Shown piece by piece: positions 1 through 9,277 of a stretch of 61,104 nucleotides of DNA. A model generated the notes under the pieces. It saw only the letters and a program-made list of their open reading frames with translations, ran no database searches and had not been told where the DNA came from. The stretch is from Bacteroidaceae bacterium. Lineage in GTDB: Bacteria; Bacteroidota; Bacteroidia; Bacteroidales; Bacteroidaceae. How positions within the stretch are numbered: position 1 is the first letter of the stretch; the number at the start of each line of letters is the position of its first letter. The stretch is taken from the NCBI GenBank assembly GCA_017556045.1, contig JAFZFF010000104.1, forward strand, positions 1-61,104, written 5' to 3'. A program made the translations under genes and the position numbers.

Positions 1-115
1 CAGAGAAGAGTGCAACAGCATTCATTGCCATGTGAAATGTCAAGAAAAGGATGAGGGCCAAACCTGAAACGCTCATCACCAACTTTCTTCCGATGGATGA
101 ATCAATTAACCACAT
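1..115 (-). CDS. sdhC: Succinate dehydrogenase/fumarate reductase cytochrome b subunit (N-terminal part)
   Basis: Only the first 38 codons are in the window. They start with ATG at 115 and run off the left edge. The peptide begins MWLIDSSIGRKLVMSVSG and continues into a hydrophobic segment with FLTFHM. This is the typical start of the Bacteroidetes cytochrome b subunit that anchors the succinate:quinone oxidoreductase (fumarate reductase) complex in the inner membrane and binds haem. The flavoprotein and iron-sulfur subunit genes would be expected further left, outside the window. The call rests on a short stretch, but the motif is characteristic. Confidence 0.8.
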   Translation of the reverse strand, partial: MWLIDSSIGRKLVMSVSGLALILFLTFHMAMNAVALFS

Positions 116-343
116 AAATGTTTAGTTTTTAATGAATTAAATTATTAATAAATGTTTATAGTTATCGATTGTTGGCAAATTTAGTTAAAAACACGCAATA
201 AACAAACCTAAATGCCAAGTTTTTTGATTCGTGGATTTAAAAAAATAAAGGTAGGACGTGCTTCGCAGCACATCCTACCTGAGATATGACTCCAGCCCTA
301 TAAAGGGGAAAGGGCTGAAATCGGGAGGGGAAATCTTTCCTTA
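116..343. other. AT-rich intergenic region between sdhC and the large secreted protein
   Basis: This stretch carries the upstream region of sdhC and, at 239-280, the terminator of the gene on its right. No further gene is visible. Confidence 0.6.
239..280 (-). terminator. Intrinsic terminator of the large secreted protein gene
   Basis: On the minus strand a stem GGTAGGA, one mismatch, GTGC closes over a 6-nt loop and is followed by a run of T with one A. It lies about 65 nt past the stop codon at 344. Confidence 0.8.
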
Positions 344-3300
344 TTACTTAACGTAAACCTTTTTACCGTTTACGATGTAGATACCTCTTTCGAGTGACTT
401 CAAGCTACCCTGAACTGACTTACCAGTGATAGTGTAGATCACTGCGTTCTCTTCAGCCTCGATAGTCTCGATACCCTCAGCGTATACTACAGTAACAACG
501 CATGTAGCGCTTACACCATTTGCAGCAGTAGCTGTGATAGTAGCGGTACCAGGAGCAACAGCTGTCACTACACCGTTAGCGTCTACAGTAGCTACAGCCT
601 CATCAGAAGAGGTCCATGTGATAGTCATATCGTCAGCATCGTAAGGAGCTACAGTAGCAACGAGCTGTACTGACTGGAAGTCCTCACCAGCAATCTCGAG
701 AGTAGCCTCAGTCTGGCTGAGAGTTACGGTAGCAACCTCTACAGCAGGCTTCGGAGCGATGAATGCCAACTCAATGTTTGTGATACCTACCCAGTTAGCG
801 TTCTCTACGTTCAAACCGAACTCGAGCTTACCGTTGTAAACGTATACGCTGTCGAGGATGGGCTGAACGTACATGTCTGAAGTCACAGCAGCAGACTTGT
901 CATTAGCGTAGAATGCTGTAGCACCATTAGCGAATGTGTAAGCAGAGATCTTATAGTAACCGTTGGGGACATTAGCTGTGTAGCTGATAGTACCGTTGTA
1001 AGCGTTGGGGTTCCAAGCCTCGATGAAGCCAGTCTTCTGCAACTCAGCAGTGTTCTTCTCAGCAGAGTGCTTGTATACGAAGTTACCTACGAAGCCTTCG
1101 ATATTCTTCACCCAACCGTCGATAGAGTTACCAACACCCTCGATGAGGAATGTGTAGTCGAATGTGTAACCCTCGTTAGGTACAGCGTTCAATACATACT
1201 CATTGCGACCTGCGATCAAAGTAGCAGTGAGAGCCTTGAGGTCAGCCAATGTAGCGATGTTTGCAGTGTTGAATGTAAGAGCAACAACCTCCTCGAATGC
1301 AGCGATTACCTCTGCAGCGGTGTTGTCACCAGAGTTATCCTGGATGTCATAGCAACCGTACTTGATATCCTGGAACTCAGCGAAGTACTCGCTGATCTCG
1401 TCGAACTCAACCATCATGTCAGCCATCTCCTTGATGAGTTTCTCAACCTTAGCGTCGAGCATCTTCTCACCATTGCTAATAGCGCTATAAACATCCCATA
1501 CAGTAGCAGTCTTAGCTTCCCAACGAGCCATTACACCCTGCAATGAGTACATAGCCATGTTGCCGTAGCTGCAGAATGCCATAGCCTGCTCCTCGAACTG
1601 AGCCTTAAGAGCACCGGGAACGTCAGTAGCGCTTTCGAGCTTCACATCACCTACGATGAACCATGAACGCATCTCCTCGTGTGTGCACTCGAAGCCGAGG
1701 TTCAATGTGGTCTCCTCAGCGAGAGAGAACTCGAGTACGTTGGTGTAGAGATCCTTCTCATAGAATGCAGCAGAAGCCTCATCGATGCTGTTAGCATAAG
1801 CATCCAAACCAGCTACGCTACCCAAGGTCTTAACAGCAACCTTATTGTCACCAGCTACCAAGTAACCGAGAGACTTAGCTGCGTTAGTATTGAATGCCTC
1901 ACCGAAACGGTAGAATGCCTTAGCTGTCAAACGATAGTTACCTGCGGGGAGAGTAACCTCCTGGAGCAAGCTACCAGCAGTGTTATCCAATGCACCCCAA
2001 CCTGCGTAGAACTCAGCTACACGCTTGCCAGCGTTGTGAGCATAACCACCACCGTTAGCTACCCAGTTGTCAGTAGCAGCGAGGTCAGCGTTCTTAACAA
2101 CGTCAGCTGTTACGTCTGCCCATGCAAAAGCAGAGAGGTCATAGAGGTCATAGGTAGTACCTACGTATGTGAATACCCATGCTGAAGCAGATGTAGCTGC
2201 ATTAGTATTCCAAGTGATGATAGCGTTGTCAGACTGTCTTGCGTGTACGGGATAGTCCTGATGATCTACGTGGAAGCAGAAGATGCCGTCTTCAGCGTTA
2301 GCCTCAGCAGTCTCAACGATCTTGAGAGAAGCAGAGTTCCAGAAGAGGTTACCAGTAGCGAGGTTACGTACTACAACAGACTCTGTAACGCCTACTGCAG
2401 TGGTATCCATATCGAATGCCCACAACATAGTCTCATCAGCGAGGTCCTTGTTCTTATTGAAGTACAATGTACCGCTGTTATTGTCGTAGATATACTTGTT
2501 GTCTACATAGCTGAATACACCGTTGATAGTGAATACAGGCATGTTCTTAGCCATATAGAAAGCCTTGGTAGCAGCCTTCAATGCATCGATGCTCTCCTGA
2601 GTAGCTGTCTCAGCCTTAGCCTCAGCGATAGCAGCCTCAAATGCGTTGTAAGCAACTACAGAGTACTGACCGATAGCAGGAGCAGCAGCTGTATCTGCAG
2701 CAGCGAAAGCAGCCTCAGCCTCTTCCAAAGCAACAGTCAAAGCATTGTCAAGTTTCTCCTGAGCGATCTGAGCTACAACAGCCTCGAATGCCTCCTTTGC
2801 AGCAGCGATATCTTCGCCAGCAGCAAATACATCGTTGAGAGCATTGAATGCAGCCAAGAGAGCATCATAGTAAGCGCTCTCCTCATCAGCAGCAAGCACA
2901 TAGTTTGCAACATCCATCATCTCCAAAGCGTTCAACACTGCAGTAGAAGCAGGGAGCATATAGAACTCAGAGAATGTGAAGAAAGCATAGCCATTGTTCA
3001 AACCATTGTTGTTGGTTGTGTTGATTACGAAACGGAAGTGCTTGTAAGCCTCAGAAGCAGTAACAACGTCAGACATGTAATCGATAACAGCCTCAGTTGT
3101 GGGGAAGCCGCTATTGATGTTAGCTACCTCAGTGAAGGTCTCGCCATCAGTGCTACCGAGGATAGTCAAGTCTGTAGGACGGTTGTTATTGTTGTTGTGA
3201 CGCTTCTTGAAGTAGAAGATGAAGCTCTCAACGGGCTCGCTTACCTCAGCCTGGAGGTAGTGCTTCTCGTTTACAGCCTGGCTCCATGATGAGTGGAAGA

Positions 3301-3991
3301 ATGTGCTGTAGTTGTTGTCGAGCAAGTTTGCCAAAGCACCTTCCTTAGGCTCAACAGCGTTACTTGAGAACTTAGAAGCCTCTGTCACCAAACCGTAAGC
3401 TTTCTGCAAAGCGTATACGTCGAGCAACTTAGCAGCCTTACCGAGAGTAGCAGCATTCTTGTTAACAGGCTCGAAGTACATAGCTGAACCACCATCACCA
3501 GCAGGACCATTAGTCCAGAAGCCCATCTTGTAAGCAGCACCACCATAGTTACTCAACCAGATAGAACCGTTAGATGTCTTCAAACCATAAGGAGCCTTAC
3601 CACCATTGTTGTCGAAGATCCAACGGCAGTCATAACCCTCTGTACCAGGAGTTACAGACCACACCTTTGCTGCACCAGCGCTGGTATCCTTATAACCCAT
3701 AGCCTTACCCTCACCGAGAGCGGGGTAGAGCTGCAAGTATGTTGCCTCACCTTCGGTAACTTCCATGAAGTACCAGTACTGCGAATCATCGTATGCATAC
3801 GCAGACAAGAAAATCAAGCTATCAGTGGGGTTATATGTCCACCAATAAGCATCTCCACGACCGCTCTTAATAGCATAGAGCTCGGGATTTTCTGCATCAG
3901 TAGTAACCTTGAAGGGATACTCAGCAGCAACAGCGTTCATTGCTCCGAAGAGAAGGAACAAAGAGAAAAGAGATGTAAAAATCTTTTTCAT
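344..3991 (-). CDS. Large secreted multidomain surface protein with discoidin-like and Big_2 Ig-like domains
   Basis: A 1215-residue protein. It opens with a clear signal peptide (residues 1-23, ending NAVAA). Residues about 205-345 look like a F5/8-type C (discoidin) carbohydrate-binding fold. Residues about 350-480 are Ala/Glu-rich helical repeats of the FIVAR kind. The middle contains two further beta-rich regions without a family I recognise. Residues about 1088-1168 are a bacterial Ig-like Big_2 domain (TWTSSDEAVATVDANG, GTATITATA). The last 43 residues (ITGKSVQ, RGIYIVNGKKVYVK) resemble the C-terminal tail often found on Bacteroidetes secreted proteins and related to T9SS-type sorting domains. 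It is likely a cell-surface or secreted glycan-binding protein. No catalytic domain was recognised. It is a single transcription unit with its own promoter and terminator. Confidence 0.75.
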   Translation of the reverse strand: MKKIFTSLFSLFLLFGAMNAVAAEYPFKVTTDAENPELYAIKSGRGDAYWWTYNPTDSLIFLSAYAYDDSQYWYFMEVTEGEATYLQLYPALGEGKAMGYKDTSAGAAKVWSVTPGTEGYDCRWIFDNNGGKAPYGLKTSNGSIWLSNYGGAAYKMGFWTNGPAGDGGSAMYFEPVNKNAATLGKAAKLLDVYALQKAYGLVTEASKFSSNAVEPKEGALANLLDNNYSTFFHSSWSQAVNEKHYLQAEVSEPVESFIFYFKKRHNNNNNRPTDLTILGSTDGETFTEVANINSGFPTTEAVIDYMSDVVTASEAYKHFRFVINTTNNNGLNNGYAFFTFSEFYMLPASTAVLNALEMMDVANYVLAADEESAYYDALLAAFNALNDVFAAGEDIAAAKEAFEAVVAQIAQEKLDNALTVALEEAEAAFAAADTAAAPAIGQYSVVAYNAFEAAIAEAKAETATQESIDALKAATKAFYMAKNMPVFTINGVFSYVDNKYIYDNNSGTLYFNKNKDLADETMLWAFDMDTTAVGVTESVVVRNLATGNLFWNSASLKIVETAEANAEDGIFCFHVDHQDYPVHARQSDNAIITWNTNAATSASAWVFTYVGTTYDLYDLSAFAWADVTADVVKNADLAATDNWVANGGGYAHNAGKRVAEFYAGWGALDNTAGSLLQEVTLPAGNYRLTAKAFYRFGEAFNTNAAKSLGYLVAGDNKVAVKTLGSVAGLDAYANSIDEASAAFYEKDLYTNVLEFSLAEETTLNLGFECTHEEMRSWFIVGDVKLESATDVPGALKAQFEEQAMAFCSYGNMAMYSLQGVMARWEAKTATVWDVYSAISNGEKMLDAKVEKLIKEMADMMVEFDEISEYFAEFQDIKYGCYDIQDNSGDNTAAEVIAAFEEVVALTFNTANIATLADLKALTATLIAGRNEYVLNAVPNEGYTFDYTFLIEGVGNSIDGWVKNIEGFVGNFVYKHSAEKNTAELQKTGFIEAWNPNAYNGTISYTANVPNGYYKISAYTFANGATAFYANDKSAAVTSDMYVQPILDSVYVYNGKLEFGLNVENANWVGITNIELAFIAPKPAVEVATVTLSQTEATLEIAGEDFQSVQLVATVAPYDADDMTITWTSSDEAVATVDANGVVTAVAPGTATITATAANGVSATCVVTVVYAEGIETIEAEENAVIYTITGKSVQGSLKSLERGIYIVNGKKVYVK

Positions 3992-4040
3992 AAACTGAAT
4001 GTTTTAGTTAATAATATAGTTTTAAAATTGTTTTAATGGG

Positions 4041-4072
4041 CAAATGTAGCTATTCCATTTATCTTTAACAAC
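4041..4072 (-). promoter_or_regulatory. Bacteroidetes-type promoter of the large secreted protein gene
   Basis: On the minus strand -7 TACATTTG (4041-4048) is preceded by TTG about 20 nt upstream (4069-4071). This matches the Bacteroidetes housekeeping sigma consensus. The start codon is about 50 nt downstream. Confidence 0.65.
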
Positions 4073-4157
4073 TTTTGGACGCTATTTTTTCGGCTCTACG
4101 ACCCTAAAAGTGTTGATAAGTAGACTTTACAATCGGGACACCCTCAATTTTGACTTT

Positions 4158-4958
4158 TTATCGGGCTCTCAGCTCCCAAAAAGCGACGGCTGCCGCAGCA
4201 GCTACATTGAGCGAGTCCACCCCATGAGCCATAGGGATACGCACCACGTAGTCGGCCGCACTGATGACCTCATGAGAGAGTCCATCGCCCTCGGTACCCA
4301 TCACGATGGCCATCTTCTCCACCTCCTTGAGCGGAGCGTGGTCGATAGACACAGAGTTATCTGTCAGAGCCATTGCTGCGGTGACGAAACCCTGAGCATG
4401 CATCTCTGCCTGCACATCATCAATCCAGGTCCAAGGCACGAGAAATACCGAGCCCATCGACACGCGTACGGCACGGCGATTGAGCGGGTCACACGAGGTG
4501 CGCGTGAGTAGTACGGCATCGATGCCGAGCGCTGCTGCCGAGCGGAATATGGCGCCGATGTTGGTGGTGTCCACTACCCCATCGATGACCACTACGCGCC
4601 TTGCGTCACACACCACATCAGCCACGCTGGGCATCATGGGACGGCGCATGGCACACAGCACCCCTCGCGTCAAGGTGTATCCGGTGAGAGCAGCCAGCAA
4701 GTCGCGACTACCCGTATACACGGGTATGTCGGGATAGCGAGCAATGATGTCGGCCGCATCGCCCGTGATATGTCGCTCCTCGCAGAGCAGGGCCAGGGGT
4801 TCGTGACCAGCATCCAGGGCTACGCGTATCACCTTGGGGCTCTCTGCGATGAAGATGCCCTTGTCGGGCTCTATGTCACGACGCAGCTGCGCCTCTGTGA
4901 GTGTACTGAAGACCTCTACTCCAGGATGTGTGAGCGAGGTGATATGAATGATAGGCAT
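4158..4958 (-). CDS. TrmH/SpoU family RNA 2'-O-methyltransferase
   Basis: 266 residues from the ATG at 4958 (MPIIHITSL). The frame stays open further upstream to 5048, but that extension is not family-like. The N-terminal part resembles the substrate-binding domain of SpoU enzymes. The C-terminal half carries the knotted methyltransferase motifs: GVVDTTNIGAIFRSAAALG (motif 1), IVMGTEGDGLS (motif 2) and RIPMAHGVDSLNVAAAAAV (motif 3, with SLN contacting SAM). It would 2'-O-methylate a ribose in tRNA or rRNA using S-adenosylmethionine. Target specificity cannot be told from the sequence. It sits downstream of metK, the SAM producer, but a hairpin separates the two. Confidence 0.85.
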   Translation of the reverse strand: MPIIHITSLTHPGVEVFSTLTEAQLRRDIEPDKGIFIAESPKVIRVALDAGHEPLALLCEERHITGDAADIIARYPDIPVYTGSRDLLAALTGYTLTRGVLCAMRRPMMPSVADVVCDARRVVVIDGVVDTTNIGAIFRSAAALGIDAVLLTRTSCDPLNRRAVRVSMGSVFLVPWTWIDDVQAEMHAQGFVTAAMALTDNSVSIDHAPLKEVEKMAIVMGTEGDGLSHEVISAADYVVRIPMAHGVDSLNVAAAAAVAFWELRAR

Positions 4959-5124
4959 ATGTGTACGGGTATTACGTTTCAGGGATTCAGGAGTTAAAGG
5001 GAGATATCGCTTCGCTCTTTGGGGAGTTAAATGCCGATAGTTTAGCACATCGCGTACAAATCATTTGGCCTTTATCTCCATTTATCTCCATTGACTCCAT
5101 TTATCTACCTACTTAGTTAAACAT

Positions 5125-5159
5125 AGAGAGCGACTAAAATTGCCATTTAGCCGCTCTCT
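5125..5159 (-). terminator. Hairpin downstream of metK, possible bidirectional terminator
   Basis: A 14-bp stem (AGAGAGCGGCTAAA with one G-U pair) lies just past the metK stop codon. The T-run is on the plus-strand side (TTTTATTTTC). The minus side is less T-rich, so termination of metK by this hairpin is likely but not certain. Confidence 0.5.
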
Positions 5160-5175
5160 TTTATTTTCAGATTTA

Positions 5176-6468
5176 TTACAGACCGAATGCCTCTTTTACC
5201 TTATCCACATAGTCGAGTTTCTCCCATGTGAAGAGTTCTACAGTGACATCCTTGTCGCCCTCGTAGCGTGAGCGGAAGCTCTTGGTTACGATCTCGGGCT
5301 TGCGGCCCATGTGGCCATAAGCTGCAGTCTCGGTATAGATGGGGTTGCGCAGCTTGAGGCGCTCCTCGATAGCTTTGGGGCGGAGGTCAAAGAGTTCGTC
5401 AATCTTCTTGGCAATCTCGCCATCGGTCATGTTCACGCGGCTGCGGCCATAGGTATCTACATAGATATTGATGGGCTTAGCCACACCGATAGCGTATGAT
5501 ACCTGCACGAGCATCTCATCAGCTACACCTGCAGCTACGAGGTTCTTGGCGATGTGACGTGCAGCGTATGCAGCACTGCGGTCTACCTTACTGGGGTCCT
5601 TACCACTGAAGGCACCACCACCGTGAGCACCCTTACCACCGTAGGTATCTACGATGATCTTGCGGCCTGTGAGACCAGTGTCACCGTGAGGACCACCGAT
5701 CACAAACTTACCTGTGGGGTTCACATGATAGGTGATGTGGTCATTGAAGAGTGCCAACACATCTTCGTTGGTGATGCCAGCGATGACGCGGGGCATGAGG
5801 ATCTCGATGACGTCCTGACGAATCTTTGCCAACATCTCCTCATCGGCCTTGAGCTGAGCCTCCTTGCTGCTGTCGGCAGGAGCTACGAACTCATCGTGCT
5901 GGGTAGACACTACGATAGTGTCGATGCGGATGGGCTTGCCATTGTCATCATATTCGATAGTCACCTGGCTCTTGGCATCGGGGCGGAGGTAGGTCATCAC
6001 CTCACCCTCGCGACGGATGTCAGCAAGCACCTGGAGGATGTTATGTGCGAGGTCGAGCGAGAGAGGCATATAGTTCTCAGTCTCGTTGGTAGCGTAGCCA
6101 AACATCATACCCTGGTCACCAGCACCCTGGTTCATGGGGTCTTCGCGCTCTACGCCACGATTGATGTCGGCGCTCTGCTCATGGATGGCAGAGAATACGC
6201 CACATGAGTTGCCCTCAAACATATACTCGCTCTTGGTGTAACCAATCTTGTTGATCACCTCACGTGCGATGAGCTGCAGGTCAACGTATGCACTTGTTTT
6301 CACTTCACCGGCGATAACGACCTGTCCGGTGGTTACCAATGTTTCGCAAGCTACCTTCGAGTTGGGGTCATAAGCCAACAACTTGTCCAGTACAGCGTCC
6401 GATATTTGATCGGCCACTTTGTCGGGGTGTCCCTCAGACACCGATTCGGATGTAAACAGATATCCCAT
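5176..6468 (-). CDS. metK: S-adenosylmethionine synthase
   Basis: 430 residues; the family is usually 380-430. It makes SAM from methionine and ATP in the cytoplasm. Visible signatures are [16 protein letters not shown] near residue 14, the family motif [15 protein letters not shown] near residue 115, and the glycine-rich [19 protein letters not shown] near residue 270. The gene is monocistronic. Its leader of about 130 nt carries a SAM-II-like riboswitch (6540-6593) preceded by a strong promoter (6608-6639), which suggests feedback control by its own product. Confidence 0.97.
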   Translation of the reverse strand: MGYLFTSESVSEGHPDKVADQISDAVLDKLLAYDPNSKVACETLVTTGQVVIAGEVKTSAYVDLQLIAREVINKIGYTKSEYMFEGNSCGVFSAIHEQSADINRGVEREDPMNQGAGDQGMMFGYATNETENYMPLSLDLAHNILQVLADIRREGEVMTYLRPDAKSQVTIEYDDNGKPIRIDTIVVSTQHDEFVAPADSSKEAQLKADEEMLAKIRQDVIEILMPRVIAGITNEDVLALFNDHITYHVNPTGKFVIGGPHGDTGLTGRKIIVDTYGGKGAHGGGAFSGKDPSKVDRSAAYAARHIAKNLVAAGVADEMLVQVSYAIGVAKPINIYVDTYGRSRVNMTDGEIAKKIDELFDLRPKAIEERLKLRNPIYTETAAYGHMGRKPEIVTKSFRSRYEGDKDVTVELFTWEKLDYVDKVKEAFGL

Positions 6469-6539
6469 TAGTACAAATATTAAAAATGTAAAACAATCAA
6501 AACCAATGGGGATAGTCGAGAGAATGCATACAGCGAACG

Positions 6540-6593
6540 CCGTGTAATTTTAGCATTTTTTACTGTGGTTGCAAGCTGCTCAAATCTATCCAC
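6540..6593 (-). ncRNA. SAM-II-like riboswitch in the metK leader
   Basis: Reading the minus strand, GTGG pairs with CCAC around a loop containing GATTT and GCTTGCAA. This is followed by an A-rich linker and GCTAAAA. These conserved blocks and their order match the SAM-II (SAM_alpha, metA-type) aptamer, an H-type pseudoknot. Part of the loop (AGCA) can pair with the downstream TGCT. The element begins about 8 nt from the predicted transcription start and ends 72 nt before the metK ATG. SAM-II was described mainly from Alphaproteobacteria; my recollection is that Bacteroidetes members exist. No obvious terminator lies between aptamer and gene, so control may be translational. Confidence 0.7.
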
Positions 6594-6607
6594 TTCATTT
6601 TCGGGTA

Positions 6608-6639
6608 CAAAATTAGTGCAAGGCGAGCGAAAAAGCAAA
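6608..6639 (-). promoter_or_regulatory. metK promoter
   Basis: TTTG (6636-6639), exactly 20 nt, then TAATTTTG (6608-6615) on the minus strand. This is a full match to the Bacteroidetes -33/-7 consensus. It places the transcript start around 6601, just before the riboswitch. Confidence 0.8.
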
Positions 6640-6778
6640 TTTCAACGGGTGAATGTAGAGAAATGCTTGAATTTTCTTCGCTTAGGCTCAGCATGACATG
6701 AGACATTGAGTCGGTCCACACCCACAAAAAAAAGCCGACGCTTAGCATCGGCTCCCTATATCATGCACAGAGGGTTTC
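6640..6778. other. Intergenic region between metK promoter and sdaA
   Basis: It contains, at 6673-6700, a half copy (CTTCGC, GCTCAGCATGACA) of the dispersed palindrome seen in full at 9865 and 43850. Nothing gene-like was found. Confidence 0.5.
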
Positions 6779-8011
6779 CTACAAGAACATCGAAGACTCT
6801 TCGTTGCCCCACATCTGCTTGTAGTTGTGTGCCAAGCCACCCTCTGAGGTCTCCTTATAGAGTGAGGGCAGGTCGTGACCTGTCTTCTTCATCACCTCTA
6901 CCACCTTGTCAAACGACACGCGGTGTACGCCATCGGTAAACATAGCGTATGAGTTGGCATCCATGGCGCGAGCCGCAGCATAGGCATTACGCTCGATACA
7001 AGGTATCTGCACCAGCCCGCACACGGGGTCACAGGTGAGTCCCAAGTGATGCTCCAGTCCCATCTCGGCAGCATACTCAATCTGCGAGGGCATACCTCCG
7101 AAGAGCTGTGCCGCCGCAGCAGCAGCCATAGCACACGCTACGCCCACCTCGCCCTGACAGCCCACCTCGGCACCCGAGATAGAGGCATTGGTCTTGACGA
7201 TATTACCAAAGAGACCCGCAGTAGCCAAGGCACGTATGATGCGCTGCTCCGAGAAGTTGCGCGACTTATAGAGGTGATACAACACGGCAGGCAACACTCC
7301 GCACGAGCCACATGTGGGCGCCGTCACGATCTTTCCACCAGCAGCATTCTCCTCGCTCACCGCCAAGGCATAGGCAAAGAGCAGTCCGCGGGTACGCATC
7401 GACTGCTGATAACCCTCGGCACGCACATAGTAGAGCGCAGCCTTACGGCGCAGACAGAGCGGACCGGGCAACACGCCCTCCTGCTCGAGACCACGCTGCA
7501 CAGCCTCCTTCATCGTGTGCCACACCTCGGTCAGGTACTCCCATATCTCGGGACCTTCACACTCCTCTACATACTCCCAGTAGCTCTTACCCGTAGAGAT
7601 ACACCACGAGAGTATCTCCGTCGCCGTGCTCATCTCATACACCTGCTTATGCTCGATAGGCTTCTGACCCTCCTCGGCCAATGCACCGCCTCCGACGCTA
7701 TATACGGTCCACTCATCTACACGCTGACCTCCGCTACCCAGCGCACGGAACTTCATGCCATTGGGGTGGAAGGGGAGAAATACCTTGGGCTCCCATACGA
7801 TGGTGGTACGCTCCTCGCCCAGCACCTCCAAGATAGCCTGGTCCGTCATGTGTCCCTTGCCCGTAGCGGCGAGACTGCCATAGAGAGTTACTTCGAAGCC
7901 TGTAGCCTCGGCATTACGTGCCAAAAACTTGGTAGCGGCATTGCGCGGACCCATCGTATGACTGCTCGAAGGGCCGTGACCTATGCGGTAGAGTTCTTTC
8001 AGTGAGTACAT
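6779..8011 (-). CDS. sdaA: L-serine ammonia-lyase (L-serine dehydratase)
   Basis: 410 residues from the ATG at 8011 (MYSLKELYRIGHGPSSSHTMG). The longer upstream frame runs through the promoter. It is a single-chain [4Fe-4S] enzyme with the beta-type domain first (SSSHTMGPRNAA near residue 15) and the alpha-type domain after it (TAPTCGSCGVLPAVLYH, SISGAEVGCQGEVGVACAMAA, GLTCDPVCGLVQIPCIERNA). The conserved cysteines that hold the cluster are present. It converts L-serine to pyruvate and ammonia. The gene is transcribed alone and shares a divergent promoter region with the PAP2 gene. Confidence 0.93.
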   Translation of the reverse strand: MYSLKELYRIGHGPSSSHTMGPRNAATKFLARNAEATGFEVTLYGSLAATGKGHMTDQAILEVLGEERTTIVWEPKVFLPFHPNGMKFRALGSGGQRVDEWTVYSVGGGALAEEGQKPIEHKQVYEMSTATEILSWCISTGKSYWEYVEECEGPEIWEYLTEVWHTMKEAVQRGLEQEGVLPGPLCLRRKAALYYVRAEGYQQSMRTRGLLFAYALAVSEENAAGGKIVTAPTCGSCGVLPAVLYHLYKSRNFSEQRIIRALATAGLFGNIVKTNASISGAEVGCQGEVGVACAMAAAAAAQLFGGMPSQIEYAAEMGLEHHLGLTCDPVCGLVQIPCIERNAYAAARAMDANSYAMFTDGVHRVSFDKVVEVMKKTGHDLPSLYKETSEGGLAHNYKQMWGNEESSMFL

Positions 8012-8038
8012 AAAGATGTTAAAATATAATACCTCGTG

Positions 8039-8066
8039 CAAAGGTAATAGATTTTTTGTATCTTTG
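8039..8066. promoter_or_regulatory. Divergent -7 boxes for sdaA and the PAP2 gene
   Basis: TACCTTTG on the minus strand (8039-8046) faces sdaA. TATCTTTG on the plus strand (8059-8066) faces the phosphatase gene. The -33 partners are weak in both directions. Confidence 0.5.
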
Positions 8067-8115
8067 CGTTCAAAAAGCAGATTAAGAGAAATTTTTATCA
8101 AAAAAAACACCGATT

Positions 8116-8853
8116 ATGCACCGATTGTTCACCCTCGTCCTGGCCATCCTCCTCACCCTACCCACTATGGGTAGCGAGGCTCGCGACAGCATTGCCGCCG
8201 AGTCACACTTCAAGGCAGGAGAGGTAGTGATGCCCCTTACGCTCATCGGTGCCGGCACATTGGGCTTCGTACAGCCCCTCAAGGACGCACGCTACCAAGT
8301 GCGCGACTTTCTCGAAGAGTGGCGTGGCGACCACCGCACAGCTATCGATGACCACCTGCAATATGTACCCCTGGGCGCCGTATACGGCCTCAGCCTCTTG
8401 GGCGCCGACGCCAAGCATAGCTACGTAGACCGCACCCTTGAGCTGGCCACCGCCTACATCGCGCTGGGTGGCATCGTCAACGCCATCAAGTACACCGTGC
8501 GTGAGCCTCGTCCCGATGGCTCGGCCCACAACTCCTTCCCCTCGGGCCACACCGCCACCACCTTCATGGGTGCCGAGCTGGTGCGCATCGAGTATGGCGA
8601 CGCCTCGCCCTGGTACTCCGTGGGCGCCTACACCGCCGCCATCACCGTAGGTGTGCTGCGCGTCTACAACAATAAGCACTGGTTTACCGACGTGTTTGCA
8701 GGTGCTGGCGTAGGCATCCTCAGTGCCCGCATCGGCTACTGGCTGCTACCCTACACCCGCAAGTTTATGCACAACCTCACCGGCTGCGATGCCTTCGTAT
8801 ACCCTGCCGTGAACGACAGGAGTGCCGCAGTAGGTGTATCGCTACGGTTCTGA
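8116..8853 (+). CDS. PAP2-superfamily phosphatase, exported
   Basis: 245 residues with a signal peptide or first membrane segment (residues 1-22). All three acid-phosphatase motifs are intact: KYTVREPRP (125-133), PSGH (142-145) and R-x5-H-x3-D (182-192, ending in HWFTD). Hydrophobic segments flank these motifs. It probably dephosphorylates a lipid phosphate (undecaprenyl diphosphate, phosphatidylglycerophosphate or lipid A) on the periplasmic side. The substrate cannot be assigned from sequence alone. The C-terminus ends in an aromatic residue (SLRF), which is unusual for inner-membrane PAP2 enzymes. Confidence 0.85.
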   Translation: MHRLFTLVLAILLTLPTMGSEARDSIAAESHFKAGEVVMPLTLIGAGTLGFVQPLKDARYQVRDFLEEWRGDHRTAIDDHLQYVPLGAVYGLSLLGADAKHSYVDRTLELATAYIALGGIVNAIKYTVREPRPDGSAHNSFPSGHTATTFMGAELVRIEYGDASPWYSVGAYTAAITVGVLRVYNNKHWFTDVFAGAGVGILSARIGYWLLPYTRKFMHNLTGCDAFVYPAVNDRSAAVGVSLRF

Positions 8854-8902
8854 GCCGACCCGCCCTATCCCACGCAGTTCACTATATCTAAAGATTCCTT
8901 AC

Positions 8903-9277
8903 TTACATCGCATCCAACATACTCTTCAGCTCACGCTCGTAGTATTCGTCGAGGATGTCGCGGCTCTGGGTCACGATGAGCACGATGGCCCCGATGCAGA
9001 GCGCTACTATGCCCAAGGTCTCCACTGAGGGCAGCTGATGGTCGAGCAGGGCACTTGTGGTGGTGAGTAGCGTATCGGCAATGATACGCCAATATTTGAC
9101 GAACAGCGCTATGCTGCCACCCCATAGGATGGCAAAGAGGATGACTACGTAGCCTCGGCGCAATCCGCGCGAGGGCAGTCGGTGCATGATGCGGTGGTGT
9201 AAGTTGCCTTCGTGCTCGTGGGTCGTGGTGTCTACCTTGAGCAACAGTTCTCTTATCTTACGGTCTTCGCTGTTCAT
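8903..9277 (-). CDS. Small two-helix membrane protein, likely partner of the ECF sigma factor
   Basis: 124 residues. A polar N-terminus (about 40 residues) is followed by hydrophobic segments near residues 43-63 and 86-105 and a charged C-terminus (YYERELKSMLDAM). Its start overlaps the stop codon of the ECF sigma gene by 4 nt, so the two are translationally coupled. It has no FecR or zinc anti-sigma motif that I can see. The position suggests an anti-sigma-like or signalling role. That is inference from context only. Confidence 0.6.
   Translation of the reverse strand: MNSEDRKIRELLLKVDTTTHEHEGNLHHRIMHRLPSRGLRRGYVVILFAILWGGSIALFVKYWRIIADTLLTTTSALLDHQLPSVETLGIVALCIGAIVLIVTQSRDILDEYYERELKSMLDAM

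Noticed and set aside
2243-3289. 348-codon open frame on the plus strand opposite the large secreted protein, with others at 1067 and 1679
   Set aside because: These mirror the strongly biased codons of the real minus-strand gene. They have Ser/Cys/Val-rich composition, no start context and no family resemblance.
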